Positions 17,601 to 25,892 of a DNA stretch of 64,000 nucleotides are shown piece by piece. The translations under genes were made by a program, and so were the position numbers. Every line of letters begins with the position of its first letter. Position 1 is the first letter of the stretch. Origin of the DNA: Azospirillum brasilense (GTDB taxonomy: Bacteria; Pseudomonadota; Alphaproteobacteria; Azospirillales; Azospirillaceae); assembly GCF_003349955.1 (NCBI RefSeq), contig NZ_QLKQ01000001.1, positions 150,701-214,700 of the forward strand. Direction: 5' to 3'. The notes beneath the pieces were generated by a model. It worked only from the letters and a program-made list of their open reading frames with translations, was not told where the DNA came from and made no database searches.

Positions 17601-18487
17601 GCGGCAACGGCACGAGCGCCGTGGGCGAAACCGGTGAGGCCCGCGGGTCGGGCGGCGTGTGGGGCCAGCCGCTGGCGGCCTACAGCCGGACCGGCTCGGA
17701 CGGCAACGCCGCCGGCACCACCGAGCGGATCGGTGGTTTCCTGCTGGGCGCCGACCACAGCTACGAGAACGGCGTGAGCGGCGGCGTGGCGCTGGGCTAC
17801 CTGCGCAACCGCGTCACCTCGCGCGACGGGCTGGGCAAGGCCGACGTGGACAGCTACCAGGCGACGCTCTACGGCTCCTGGAGCCTGCGCGGCACGGCCG
17901 ACACCCCCTTCGTCGAGGGCGCCATCGGCTACGGCTACGCCAACTACGACGCCTCGCGCGGCATCGCCTTCGGCACGCTGGGCCAGGGCGCCAGCGGCAG
18001 CGCGGACGGTCACGACGTCTCCGTCGAGATCGCCGCCGGGCACCGCATGGCCTTCGCCGGGTCGGACAGCGCCTGGATCGAGCCGCGCGCCGGCCTGCGC
18101 TTCGACCGCATCACCCGCGAAGCCTTCCGCGAGTCCGGCGGCGGCGTGGCGCTGGACGTCGAGGCGGCGGGCTGGACCAGCCTGCGCAGCGCGCTCGGCG
18201 TGCGCGCCGGGACCAGCGTGACGGTGGGCGGCTGGCGCCTGCTGCCCAACGCCGCCCTGGCGTGGGAGCATGACTTCGCCGACGCCACGGCCTCCACCAC
18301 CAACCGTCTGGGCGGGGTGGCCTTCACCGCCGACGCCAGCAAGCCGGGCCGCGATGCCCTGGTGGTCGGCGCCGGGCTGGGCGTGGCTCTGGACGACCGG
18401 CTGACCGCCACCATCGGCGTCCAGGACGCGATCCGCGCCCGCGAGAACACGGTGTCGGCGACCGCCGGCCTGAAGTGGAAGCTGTGA
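14615..18487 (+). CDS. Type V secretion autotransporter (AIDA-like passenger plus beta-barrel)
   Basis: 1290 residues. An extended N-terminus carries a hydrophobic stretch (about 42-60, ending S-A-A-P) as signal peptide; ATG 14615 follows GGAGG, but M22 is a possible alternative. Passenger part 1 (about 60-485) is rich in G-T-I and N-x-G steps of a beta-helix. A Pro/Glu/Asn linker follows (about 489-530). Passenger part 2 (about 530-990) has repeated G-G-S-A-T-V and G-G-T-L steps of AIDA type. The C-terminal 280 residues form the 12-strand barrel, with W-G-Q-P-L-A-A-Y-S opening and ending S-A-T-A-G-L-K-W-K-L. Exported to the outer membrane; likely adhesion. The IalB-like gene 5 bp downstream is probably cotranscribed. 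Confidence 0.92.
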   Translation: MIRWFKPLVVTLTPRSQGEPPMPPSQSPLESIRHSLMSGGRLPAVVAAPIALGVSLAASAAPMDTLTTIQNQTFYPTAGNILITSTGGVVDSGTGNQYTDLTTGVWVQSSGGWTLTNQGTIKISVDTNFYQADGIYAQTYGTIINSGLISVPKTYHGILLANSAGSLTSVIENTGTIIGNWSAIESSHALTLTNGSPSNSAALIKNVRPATDPMQTDYAAVSAASISKQSTVTNYGTIIGTGDVLSVTGPSTIVNHGTIAAGSGFSAIKTFGFGTGSFINLKDGSVLVGGIQAGGQNQVLLLEGGGTLSGPVSGLTTLNVNGTEWTLGGASSATTTNLQAGTLRVNGSLTTGLQLSSGTTLTGTGTVVGNVTSPSGTTVTPGGSGAPGTLTVTGNYTQQSDSTLAIRTTSSAASKLAVTGTATIGGDLSVTTTGSGYGDSTTYTIVTATGGVSGAFTAITGSDATLTPTATFDMAEKRIQLTLTKVTPQPEPEPEPEPNPNPEPEPEPNPNPGPGPTPNPDPTPTPPTGVIDTSRPSFTNSDGAVQGSSVTFDGGTLRPASPLTFGQSVTVTSRGGTITPDGNTITLAGAVGGSGALAASGPGTVVVSGQLANAGGLSVGDGAALTIARSGVVAGGTLALNNGGSATVGGVVAVPVTVARGGAMTVVEGGGVGGTLAVNGGTLTVAAYGAVNGAVTVTSGGSATLAGAVMAPVTVGDGTVTVAATGITGAVNVGNGGSATVNGVVSGSLTTSAGSTFSGGGTVRGPATLAGTVSPGNSPGALTFQSAVTLTGTSVLNAEIDGPTAGFGAGNHDQIRVQGASFTAAGTLAPVLRGISGDATNAYTATLGQSFTIVQADGGVAGGFAAVTQPAAGLEAGTRFDTLYDATAVRLVVTPTNYAVRGGTRNQRAAGAAVDTLRPAAGARLEGVAAPLFNGLYGLPGSGIAGALDQLSGKLHADTLAADRTSRRLFGSAVEGRLSALRGGAAASSGVRLNGSGNGTSAVGETGEARGSGGVWGQPLAAYSRTGSDGNAAGTTERIGGFLLGADHSYENGVSGGVALGYLRNRVTSRDGLGKADVDSYQATLYGSWSLRGTADTPFVEGAIGYGYANYDASRGIAFGTLGQGASGSADGHDVSVEIAAGHRMAFAGSDSAWIEPRAGLRFDRITREAFRESGGGVALDVEAAGWTSLRSALGVRAGTSVTVGGWRLLPNAALAWEHDFADATASTTNRLGGVAFTADASKPGRDALVVGAGLGVALDDRLTATIGVQDAIRARENTVSATAGLKWKL

Positions 18488-18492
18488 GGAGC

Positions 18493-19017
18493 ATGACGGC
18501 GATGCGGAAGGCCATCATCACGGGAGCGCTGGCCGCGCTCCCCCTCCTCCTCGTGGGCGGGGCGCCCGCCGGGGCGGTGGAGCCGGGCAAGACCTTCGGC
18601 GACTGGCAGACCGAATGCGAGACGCCCCCCGACGGCAAGCCGCGCTGCTTCCTCTCGCAGACCCGCGTCATGGAGAACAAGGAGGCCAAGCAGGCGACCC
18701 GCATCCTCAAGGCGTCGGTGGGCTATTTCGCCCCGGACGGCAAGGGGGTGATGGTCGTCATCCTGCCGCTGGGCGTCGACCTGCGCGCCGGGGCGGCGCT
18801 GACCATCGACGACGGCAAGCCGCTGCCGCTGACCTACCAGCAGTGCATCCAGGACGGCTGCCTCGCCAACGCCCCGATGGACGAGGCGACCCTGACCGCG
18901 CTGCGCCGCTCCAAGGGCGCGCAGATCGCCGTCCGCCCCTATGGCGGGACGCAGGCGGTGGCCTTCCCGCTCTCCACCAAGGGCATCACCGACGGGCTGG
19001 CCGCCCTGAAGCCCTGA
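18493..19017 (+). CDS. Invasion-associated locus B (IalB) family secreted protein
   Basis: About 174 residues. Signal peptide M-R-K-A-I-I-T-G-A-L-A-A-L-P-L-L-L then cleavage near A-G-A-V. The mature part has F-G-D-W-Q-T-E-C-E, the family hallmark, and further Cys (R-C-F-L, Q-Q-C-I-Q-D-G-C) likely in disulfides. Periplasmic or surface. GAGGAG is at 18486-18491, so ATG 18493 is very close to it and ATG 18502 has better spacing; both give the same mature protein. It follows the autotransporter by 5 bp, and its last 32 bases overlap the convergent glycosyltransferase gene. Molecular function of IalB proteins is not settled. Confidence 0.85.
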   Translation: MTAMRKAIITGALAALPLLLVGGAPAGAVEPGKTFGDWQTECETPPDGKPRCFLSQTRVMENKEAKQATRILKASVGYFAPDGKGVMVVILPLGVDLRAGAALTIDDGKPLPLTYQQCIQDGCLANAPMDEATLTALRRSKGAQIAVRPYGGTQAVAFPLSTKGITDGLAALKP

Positions 19018-20206
19018 TGTTGCCTCCGGTCGCCGCGGCGACGGCGCCGCGGATGGCCTCGTCCCACCGTCCGGGCGCCGGCTGCCGGTGCAGCGTGACG
19101 GTGGGATACCACGGCGTGCCGCCTCGCCCCAGCAGCCAGCGCCAGTCCGGCGCGTAGGGCAGCAGCACCGCGGTCGGGCGCCCCATCGCCCCGGCCAGAT
19201 GGGCGACCGCCGTGTCCACGCAGACCACATGGTCGAGCTGCGCCAGCACCGCCATGGTGTCGGCGAAACTCCCCAGCTCCGGCCCCAGATCGACCAAGGG
19301 CGCCGCGCCGTAGTAGCGGGCGGCCTCGGCCTGCGCCGGCCCCTTCTGAAGCGACACCAAAACCGTTTTTTCCAGAACGAAGAACGGCGCGAGCCGCGCC
19401 AGCGTCAGGGAGCGGTTGCGGTCGTTGCCATGGGTCGGCCGCCCCGCCCAGACCAGCCCGACGCGGCGGTAGCCGCGGGGAAGCAGCCCGTCCAGGCGCT
19501 CCGCCCAGCGCTCCACCCGCTCCGGCTCGGCCCGCAGGCCGGGGAGCGGGGGCGGAACGATGTCGGGCCTCGTGCCGAACAGCCCCGGCAGGCTGGACAG
19601 CGCGGCGTGGGCGGCGAAGGGCGGCGCCTCCTCCCAGTCGGTGACCGTGCGGTATCCGCCGGGAAGGGACCGGATCACCGGCCTCATGTCCGGGCTGCAG
19701 GCGACCACGAGATTCGGGCAGAGCGCCGCCGCCATCGGCAGGTAGCGGGCGAACTGGATGGTGTCGCCGAAGCCCTGGTCGGCGACCAGCAGCAGGGTGC
19801 CCTCGGGCAAGGGGTGGCCATCCCAGCAGCGTGCGGCGGTGTGCCCATGCCGCTCCAGAATGGCGGCCGGAATCAGCGGCGGCACGCCGGGAAGGCGCCA
19901 GCGCCAGTCATACTCGCGCCACCCCTCCTCCCACTGGCCGGAGAGCAGCAGCCCCTCGGCCAGTTCGAAATGCGGCCCCGGTGCGTCCGGGGCGAGCCGG
20001 ACGGCACGCCGCTCGCAAGCGATGGACGCCGCGACCTCCAGCCGGTCGTAGAGCGCCACACCCAGATTGTACCAGCCCGCCGCGTCGCCGGGATCGAGCG
20101 CGACGGCGCAGCGACCATGGGCGGCGGCCTCGTCCAGCCGGCCTTCGCGGCGGCGGATTTCGCACAGGTCGCTGTCCGACGGGGGCATGGGTGGCATGGG
20201 TGGCAT
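18986..20206 (-). CDS. TPR protein with glycosyltransferase-9-like domain
   Basis: 406 residues. N-terminal tetratricopeptide repeats (about 10-110, e.g. A-G-W-Y-N-L-G-V-A-L-Y-D-R-L) are followed by a GT-B fold like family 9 (heptosyltransferase type): L-L-V-A-D-Q-G-F-G-D-T-I-Q-F-A-R-Y near 140-156, R-V-G-L-V-W-A-G-R-P at about 248-257, and a C-terminal V-D-T-A-V-A-H-L-A-G-A-M-G-R-P nucleotide-sugar segment. Start lies one base after the upstream stop, without a Shine-Dalgarno, so translation is probably coupled; two more in-frame ATGs follow within 18 bases. Such TPR-GT9 proteins often glycosylate surface proteins; the neighbouring autotransporter is a candidate target by position only. Confidence 0.82.
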   Translation of the reverse strand: MPPMPPMPPSDSDLCEIRRREGRLDEAAAHGRCAVALDPGDAAGWYNLGVALYDRLEVAASIACERRAVRLAPDAPGPHFELAEGLLLSGQWEEGWREYDWRWRLPGVPPLIPAAILERHGHTAARCWDGHPLPEGTLLLVADQGFGDTIQFARYLPMAAALCPNLVVACSPDMRPVIRSLPGGYRTVTDWEEAPPFAAHAALSSLPGLFGTRPDIVPPPLPGLRAEPERVERWAERLDGLLPRGYRRVGLVWAGRPTHGNDRNRSLTLARLAPFFVLEKTVLVSLQKGPAQAEAARYYGAAPLVDLGPELGSFADTMAVLAQLDHVVCVDTAVAHLAGAMGRPTAVLLPYAPDWRWLLGRGGTPWYPTVTLHRQPAPGRWDEAIRGAVAAATGGNIRASGRPARR

Positions 20207-20207
20207 G

Positions 20208-21788
20208 TTACAGGCTGTAGCCCAGCCCGAGAATGACCGGCTCCAGGATCGGGATCGCCGGCGTCAGATGGGTCCTGTAGGCGCGGTGACGGTCGATGGA
20301 GCGGCTGTAGAGCTTTTCCGCGACTTGGGCGTGGCTGGGCGTGCGGGCGGGGCGCCGGTTCTCCTCGAAACGCAGGCAACGGCGGTCGAAACCCAGCCCG
20401 AGGAAGCCCAGCAGACGCCGCACCGCCGGTTCCGGCTCCCGCACCAGATCCTCGTAGCGCAGCGGCAGGTAGCGCAGCGGCATCTCCCGCCGGTAATGCT
20501 CGACCAGATCGAACACCCGCAGGACGTGGCGGGCCGCCGTTTCGACAGCGTTGGCGCAGTGGAAGCCGTGGGTCAGATTGGTCCCCATCATCGACAGCAC
20601 GACGTCCAGCGGGTGGCGCAGCACATGAATCACCGGTGCCGAGGGGAACATCAGCGCGATCAGGCCGAGATGCGTCTCGTTGAAGGGCATCTTGTCGGTG
20701 AACAGCGTGTGGCCAGGCTTGGCCGGAACCAGCTTGCGGGCGTGGCGGAGGTAGGCGTCGCGCAGCCGCTCCAGCCCGTCGCGCTGGTCGCCCATCCACA
20801 GCTCCGACAGCGCTTCGGGATAGCCGAGCGGGCTTCCCAGCGTCTGCGGCAGCGCTCGGACCACTGCGCCGAGCGAGGGCAGTTCATCCCCCGCGGCGAT
20901 GGCGGGATGGCAGGACAGGATCTGCTCGACCAGCGTGGTGCCGGAGCGCGGCGCGCCGGCGATGAAGACCGGCTGCGGCCCGACGGCGGGCGTGGCAGGC
21001 CGCGGCATCAGGCGCAGGCGCGGCGCCACGAAGAAGGTGGCGAGGCGCGCGATAAGGTCCACCGCCTCCTCCTCGCCGTAGCGGCGCCCGGCCTGCCGCA
21101 GCAACGCCTTGCCGGCGGCGAAGGCGGCGAAGGCCTCGTCATGGCGGCCCAGCCGGTCGAGGATGCGCCCCGTCTCCAGCAGCGCGTCGGGGTCGGCGGC
21201 GCCATGACGGGCGGCCGACGCGTCCAGGACGGCAAGCGCCGGCTCTCCAGCCCCCTGCCGGGCCAGCAGGACCGCCGCGAAGGTGTCGGCGCCACGGTGG
21301 CTGGGGTCGAGACGCCGGGCGCGGTCCACCAGCCGTTGCGCGGCGGGAAGATCGCGGGCGGCCTCCTCGGTCTGCGCCCAGCCGTGCCAGGTCAGGGCGA
21401 TCGACGGGTCCAGCGCCGCGGCCCGGCGGTAGGTCCGCCGCGCCTCCTCCAGCCGGCCCTGCCAGGTCAGGCTCCAGGCAAGGTTCGCGACCGTCGCAGC
21501 GTCCGGCGGCGCCAGGGCCAGCGCCCGGCGGTAATGGAACTCGGCAGCCTCGGGCCGATGGGTGTCGGCCAGCACCAACGCCATCAGCCTGTGGGAGCGC
21601 GCGTCCTCCGGCGCCAGCCGGACCGCGTTGCGGGCGTGAGGCTCGGCGTCGGCCGCGCGGCCCGCCTGGAACAGCAGCCCGGCCAATTCCTGCGTCGCCG
21701 CGAGATCGTCGGGAGCGGCCCGCAACCGCCGCTCAAGCGCCGCGGCGTCGGGGGCGCCGCTCGGAAGGATGTCGGGCGTGGTCGGCAT
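20208..21788 (-). CDS. TPR-sulfotransferase
   Basis: 526 residues. TPR-like helical repeats fill about 1-260 (A-R-S-H-R-L-M-A-L-V-L-A, N-L-A-W-S-L-T-W-Q-G). The C-terminal half is a sulfotransferase domain: the PAPS 5-phosphosulfate loop G-A-P-R-S-G-T-T-L-V-E near 280, and the 3-phosphate motif V-L-R-H-P-L-D-V-V-L-S-M further on. It transfers sulfate from PAPS to an unknown acceptor; members are cytosolic or membrane-associated. In an operon with the TPR-GT9 gene (1 bp apart), which suggests sequential sugar addition and sulfation of one target. A palindromic repeat lies upstream. Shine-Dalgarno before 21788 is poor. Confidence 0.87.
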   Translation of the reverse strand: MPTTPDILPSGAPDAAALERRLRAAPDDLAATQELAGLLFQAGRAADAEPHARNAVRLAPEDARSHRLMALVLADTHRPEAAEFHYRRALALAPPDAATVANLAWSLTWQGRLEEARRTYRRAAALDPSIALTWHGWAQTEEAARDLPAAQRLVDRARRLDPSHRGADTFAAVLLARQGAGEPALAVLDASAARHGAADPDALLETGRILDRLGRHDEAFAAFAAGKALLRQAGRRYGEEEAVDLIARLATFFVAPRLRLMPRPATPAVGPQPVFIAGAPRSGTTLVEQILSCHPAIAAGDELPSLGAVVRALPQTLGSPLGYPEALSELWMGDQRDGLERLRDAYLRHARKLVPAKPGHTLFTDKMPFNETHLGLIALMFPSAPVIHVLRHPLDVVLSMMGTNLTHGFHCANAVETAARHVLRVFDLVEHYRREMPLRYLPLRYEDLVREPEPAVRRLLGFLGLGFDRRCLRFEENRRPARTPSHAQVAEKLYSRSIDRHRAYRTHLTPAIPILEPVILGLGYSL

Positions 21789-21877
21789 GACAGGCGGGTC
21801 CCATGGCGGCTGAACGCCCGCATGGGCGCGTGGTACGGCGCCAGGATAGGGAAGGGTATGGGTGGCGGCAAGGGCAT

Positions 21878-21997
21878 CCCCTCTCCCCTCTGGGGAGAGG
21901 GTTAGGGTGAGGGGGTTGCGCTTTTGCCGGACGTACCGAAACGCACATCCCCCTCACCGGCCCTCCGGGCCACCCTCTCCCCAGAGGGGAGAGGGTT
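21878..21997. repeat. Dispersed palindromic intergenic repeat, copy 1 (inverted orientation)
   Basis: Outer ends are CCCTCTCCCCTCTGGGGAG-type palindromes; the core has GCGCTTTTGCCGGAC and a short C-C-C-T-C-C-G-G-G hairpin. Same family as the copies at 25764, 33053 and 52058 but in the opposite orientation. Lies between the enoyl-CoA hydratase stop and the sulfotransferase start. Confidence 0.88.
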
Positions 21998-22027
21998 ATG
22001 AACGCGAAATGCGATGGCTTTGGCGCC

Positions 22028-22843
22028 CTACCGCCCCACCCACACCGGGCGGCGCTTTTCCAGGAAGGCCGCGATGCCCTCCTGATAGTCGGCGGAGAGG
22101 TAGCAGAGGCGCAGCAGGTCGGCGTCGCCGTCCGCCGGCAGCCCATGGTCGCGCCAGCGCCGCAGCGCCTCGCGGGTCGTCCACAGGGTCAGCGGGGCGA
22201 GGCCCGCCAGTTCCTCCGCCAGCTCCTGGGTGCGCTCGGTGAGGTCGTCGTCCGGCACGACGCCACGCAGGGCGCCGGCGCCGGACAGTTCGTCGGCGGT
22301 CAGCAGGCGGGCGCTGAAGATCATCTCCTTCGTCCGCGCGGTGCCGAGGATGGCGGCCAGCCGGGCAAGGTTCTTGATGCTCAGGCAGTTGCCGACCGTG
22401 CGGGCGATGGGGAAGCCGAAGCGCACCGACGGCGTGGCGATGCGCACGTCGCAGCAGGCGGCGAGCAGAGCCCCCTCCCCCACGCAGGCGCCGGCCAGCG
22501 CGGCGATGGTGGGAACGCGCACAGCCTCCAGCGCCTTCGCCGCGGCTTCCGCGCGATCCTCCAGGATCGTGTAGTCCTCCGGCGTCTTGACGCTCTGCAG
22601 GCAGGACAGGTCGGCGCCGGCCATGAAGGCGGGCTTGTCGCCGACGGCACCGGTCAGCACCAGGGCCTTCACCGCCGGGTCCGCGTCGACCTCCCGGCAA
22701 ATCTCGATCAGCCGGTCCTCCATCCAGGGGGTGATGGCGTTGCGCGCCTTGGGACGGTTGAAGATCACCCACTGGACGGCACCGCGCCGCTCGGTCAGGA
22801 TTTCGGGCAAGGCGTCGGCCTCGCCGGTCGTGGCGATGGTCAT
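22028..22843 (-). CDS. Enoyl-CoA hydratase/isomerase family protein
   Basis: 271 residues of crotonase fold. CoA-binding and oxyanion regions: R-P-K-A-R-N-A-I-T (about 30-38), M-A-G-A-D-L-S-C (about 75-82) and the second oxyanion segment G-A-C-V-G-E-G-A-L-L-A-A-C-C-D. The Glu of G-E-G is at the position of a catalytic acid; a second Glu expected about 20 residues later in hydratases is not clear, so isomerase or other crotonase chemistry is possible. ATG 22843 is 20 bp after the ABC ATPase stop on the same strand, so it is the tail gene of the importer operon. The ribosome site is weak. Confidence 0.85.
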   Translation of the reverse strand: MTIATTGEADALPEILTERRGAVQWVIFNRPKARNAITPWMEDRLIEICREVDADPAVKALVLTGAVGDKPAFMAGADLSCLQSVKTPEDYTILEDRAEAAAKALEAVRVPTIAALAGACVGEGALLAACCDVRIATPSVRFGFPIARTVGNCLSIKNLARLAAILGTARTKEMIFSARLLTADELSGAGALRGVVPDDDLTERTQELAEELAGLAPLTLWTTREALRRWRDHGLPADGDADLLRLCYLSADYQEGIAAFLEKRRPVWVGR

Positions 22844-22863
22844 CGTTCGGAACTTTCTTGGAT

Positions 22864-23946
22864 TCAGGCCGCCGGCCCGAGGATCTGGCAGGAGCCGATG
22901 GGAAGAAGCGCCGTCACCACGCTGCCCGGAGCAAAGCTCTGCGCGGGCGGGATGAAGGCGCGCAGCGTCCGCCCGCCCCCCAGATCCACCAGAACGTCGC
23001 GGTACTCGCCGAGATAGGCGGAGCGCTGGACCGTACCGGTCAGCACGTTGCAGCCCTCGGCGGGCAACCCCGTCTCCTCGGCGCCGAACAGCCGGACCTG
23101 GGAGGGGCGCACGCACAGCGACACCGTCCCGCCATGCGCCGCGCCGCTGCGGTCGGGCGCCGTCAGCACATGGTTGCCGACGCGGATGGCGCCGTTGCCC
23201 TCGCTGGTCCCGGCCAGCTCGTTGTTGGCGCCGATGAAGGTGGCGACGAAGGCGTTGGACGGCCGCTCGAAGATGTCCTCCGGCGAACCGAGCTGCTGGA
23301 GGTGGCCCGACTTCATGACGGCGATGCGGTCGGCGGTGACCAGCGCCTCCGACTGGTCGTGGGTGACGTAGACGGTGGTCAGGCCCAGCAGGTCGTGGAC
23401 CTGCCGGATCTCGAACCGCATCTCCTCGCGCAGATGGGCGTCGAGGTTGGACAGCGGCTCGTCGAGCAGGAGGATGCGCGGCTCCACCGCCAGCGCGCGG
23501 GCCAGCGCCACGCGCTGCTGCTGGCCGCCCGACAGCTCCGACGGGTAGCGGTCGCGCAGCGCCTCCAGCCGGACGGTGCGCAGCGTGCGGTCCAGCCGCT
23601 CGGCGATCTCCGCCTTGGGCAGGCGGCGGATGGCGAGGCCGAAGGCCACATTCTCCGCCACCGTCTTGTGCGGCCACACCGCGTAGTTCTGGAAGACCAG
23701 GGAGATGCCGCGCTTTTCCGGCGGCAGCACGCCGCGCGCCGAGGAGAGAAGCACGTCGTCGGCCCAGATCTCGCCCTCCGTCGGCGCCTCGAACCCGGCG
23801 AGGAGCTGGAGCGTGGTGGACTTGCCGCAGCCCGACGGGCCGAGCAGGGCCAGCAGCGTGCCGTTGGGGACCTGCAGGTCGATGCCGTGCAACGCGGTGT
23901 AGGTGCCGAAGGACTTGCGGAGGTTCTTGATGCGGATCCCGCTCAT
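22864..23946 (-). CDS. ABC transporter ATP-binding protein, FbpC/PotA type
   Basis: 360 residues. Walker A G-P-S-G-C-G-K-S-T (about 36-44), Q-loop F-Q-N-Y-A-V-W-P-H, signature L-S-G-G-Q-Q-Q-R, Walker B I-L-L-L-D-E-P-L-S-N-L-D, H-loop T-H-D-Q, then a C-terminal TOBE region (about 270-355). It powers the double permease encoded just upstream, whose last codons overlap its start by 4 bp. The Q-x-Y-A-V-W-P-H variant is common in Fe(3+)/polyamine/thiamine-type importers. Actual substrate unknown; the genomic partners are CoA-acid catabolism genes, so an organic anion is as likely as iron. Confidence 0.9.
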   Translation of the reverse strand: MSGIRIKNLRKSFGTYTALHGIDLQVPNGTLLALLGPSGCGKSTTLQLLAGFEAPTEGEIWADDVLLSSARGVLPPEKRGISLVFQNYAVWPHKTVAENVAFGLAIRRLPKAEIAERLDRTLRTVRLEALRDRYPSELSGGQQQRVALARALAVEPRILLLDEPLSNLDAHLREEMRFEIRQVHDLLGLTTVYVTHDQSEALVTADRIAVMKSGHLQQLGSPEDIFERPSNAFVATFIGANNELAGTSEGNGAIRVGNHVLTAPDRSGAAHGGTVSLCVRPSQVRLFGAEETGLPAEGCNVLTGTVQRSAYLGEYRDVLVDLGGGRTLRAFIPPAQSFAPGSVVTALLPIGSCQILGPAA

Positions 23947-25736
23947 GTGGGGAGAACTCCTTCCGCCGGGGCGGTTTTACGACCGGATTTGCGAGAGGTG
24001 CGGCGCACGGTGGTCAGGCGCGTCAGGGGACCGGCGGCGGCCACCAGCGCCAGCGTGATGAGGAGGAGAAGGACGCTCATGGCGCAGACGGCCTCGTAAT
24101 TGCCGCCGTCCTTGGCGTTGTAGATCAGGGTGGTCATCACGTTGGTCTTGGGCGTGATGAGGAAGACCGCCACCGACAGCTCCCGGATGATCGGGATGAA
24201 GACCAGGAACCAGCCCGACAGCAGCCCGCCGCCCATCAGCGGGATGGTGATGGACAGGAAGGTCCGCCCCTCCCCGGCACCCAGGCTGCGGGCGGCGCGC
24301 TCCAGCTCCGGCCCGATGCCCTTGAGGATCGACCCGCCATGGGCGTAGGCGATGGGCAGGAAGGTCGCCGCGAAGGCCGCCACCAGCAGCAGCGGCGTGC
24401 CGTAGAGGTTCAGCGGCGCCCGCGTGTAGGCGGCGAAGAAGCCGACCGACATGACGATGCCGGGGATGATGATGGGAACGGTGGTCACCGCGCCGAACAG
24501 GCTGGCGCCGAAGACCATCCGCCGCTCCACGATGTAGGCGACGACGGTGCCGAGCATCACGCACAGCGTCGCGGCGAGCGTCGAGAACAGCAGCGAGTTG
24601 ACGATGGCGGTGTGCGTCTCCGAATTGCCGAACAGCGCCCACCAGTACCAGTGCAGCGACAGGTTCTCCCACGACAGGCCCTGGCCCCAGGCGCGGGTCA
24701 GCGAGACCAGAAGCAGCGCCGCGTAGGGCAGGAACACCGAAACCAGCGGCAGCAGCAGGGCGGCGGCGAAGGCCGGCCAACGGGCGGCGCCCAGCGCGAT
24801 CCGCCGCCCCGCCCGGCTCTTGCCGGAGATGGTGACGAACTGCTTGCGGCCCAGGATGCGGCGGCGCATCCAGAACAGCATGGCGGTGACCAGCAGCAGC
24901 GGCATGCAGTAGGCCGCCGCCATGTAGATTTCCGGCGGGAAGAGCTGGTAGAACTCGGCCAGCTTGGTCGTCACCACCGGGATGCCGGTCGGCGTCAGCA
25001 GGAAGGCCGGGACGCCGAACAGCGTCAGCCCCTGGATGAAGGACAGGATGAAGCTGGCGATCACCGCCGGGGTGACCAGCGGGATGGTGATGCTGAGCAT
25101 GGTGCGCAGCGTGCCGGAGCCCAGCGTGGCGGCGGCGTCCTCAAGCTCCACGGCCATCTCGTCGAGCGCGCTCGACACCATGGTGAAGCTGTAGGGGACG
25201 GTGTAGATGCCGCAGATGAAGATCGCCCCGGTCATCGAGTAGATGTTCAGCAGCGGCCCCGCCTCCGCCCCGGCGAGCGAGCGCCACAGCGCGTTCAGCC
25301 AGCCCGAGTTGGGGGCCGCCAGCAGGATCCAGCCGGTCGCCCCGATGAAGGACGGGGTGACGAAGGCGGTCAGCGTCAGCACGCGGATGCTGCGGCGGAA
25401 CGGCAGGTCGGTCCGCGACACCAGCCAGGCCAGCGGCACGCCGATGCCGACGGCGATCACCGCGGTCGCCACGGCCAGGAGCAGGGAGTTGAACAGCGGC
25501 TCCAGCAGGTCCGCGGACTGGAAGATCCGCGCGTAGTTGCCGAGCGTCCAGCCACCGGTGATGTCGTCGTGGAAGCTGTTGTTGAGAACCCAGCCGAAGG
25601 GCAGGACCACCAGCAGGAAGAGAAGAAGGGCGACGGCGCCGAAGACCACGGTCCTGGCGAGCGGCACGCGGGCCATCGCCGGGCGCGCGGTCGCCGCGGC
25701 TGCGCTGTCTGGGCTGTCCGTTGAAATGACCCCCAT
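23943..25736 (-). CDS. ABC transporter permease, FbpB-type double domain
   Basis: 597 residues, about 12 membrane segments, two fused permease halves. Each half has an EAA-type cytoplasmic loop: L-G-S-G-T-L-R-T-M-L-S-I-T-I-P-L in the first and L-G-A-G-E-G-R-T-F-L-S-I-T-I-P-L in the second. ATG 25736 has GGAGG eight bases upstream. Longer in-frame starts would read into the palindromic repeat (25764-25885) and are rejected. Forms the membrane pore with the ATPase at 22864 and the binding protein at 25893. Fbp/Sfu-type permeases are usually fused like this. Confidence 0.9.
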   Translation of the reverse strand: MGVISTDSPDSAAAATARPAMARVPLARTVVFGAVALLLFLLVVLPFGWVLNNSFHDDITGGWTLGNYARIFQSADLLEPLFNSLLLAVATAVIAVGIGVPLAWLVSRTDLPFRRSIRVLTLTAFVTPSFIGATGWILLAAPNSGWLNALWRSLAGAEAGPLLNIYSMTGAIFICGIYTVPYSFTMVSSALDEMAVELEDAAATLGSGTLRTMLSITIPLVTPAVIASFILSFIQGLTLFGVPAFLLTPTGIPVVTTKLAEFYQLFPPEIYMAAAYCMPLLLVTAMLFWMRRRILGRKQFVTISGKSRAGRRIALGAARWPAFAAALLLPLVSVFLPYAALLLVSLTRAWGQGLSWENLSLHWYWWALFGNSETHTAIVNSLLFSTLAATLCVMLGTVVAYIVERRMVFGASLFGAVTTVPIIIPGIVMSVGFFAAYTRAPLNLYGTPLLLVAAFAATFLPIAYAHGGSILKGIGPELERAARSLGAGEGRTFLSITIPLMGGGLLSGWFLVFIPIIRELSVAVFLITPKTNVMTTLIYNAKDGGNYEAVCAMSVLLLLITLALVAAAGPLTRLTTVRRTSRKSGRKTAPAEGVLPT

Positions 25737-25763
25737 AGGGTCCGCCTCCATTGTCCGTACTGT

Positions 25764-25885
25764 CCCTCGCCCCTCCGGGGAGAGGGTGGCGCCAAAGGCG
25801 CCGGGTGAGGGGGATGCGCGTGGCGGTGGGTCCGGCACAAGCACAACCCCCTCACCCTAACCCTCTCCCCAGAGGGGAGAGGGGA
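25764..25885. repeat. Dispersed palindromic intergenic repeat, copy 2
   Basis: Starts CCCTCGCCCCTCCGGGGAGA and ends in the CCCAGAGGGGAGAGG palindrome; core has a GCACAACCCCCTCACCCTAA stretch shared with copies 3 and 4. It lies between the binding-protein stop and the permease start inside one operon. Confidence 0.88.
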
Positions 25886-25892
25886 TTTGAGG

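Noticed and set aside
14606-18271. 1221-codon minus-strand open frame
   Set aside because: Antisense to the autotransporter; low-complexity Arg/Ala/Gly protein.
25737-25844. Longer N-terminus of the double permease
   Set aside because: The extension would be coded by the palindromic repeat; ATG 25736 has a proper ribosome site.
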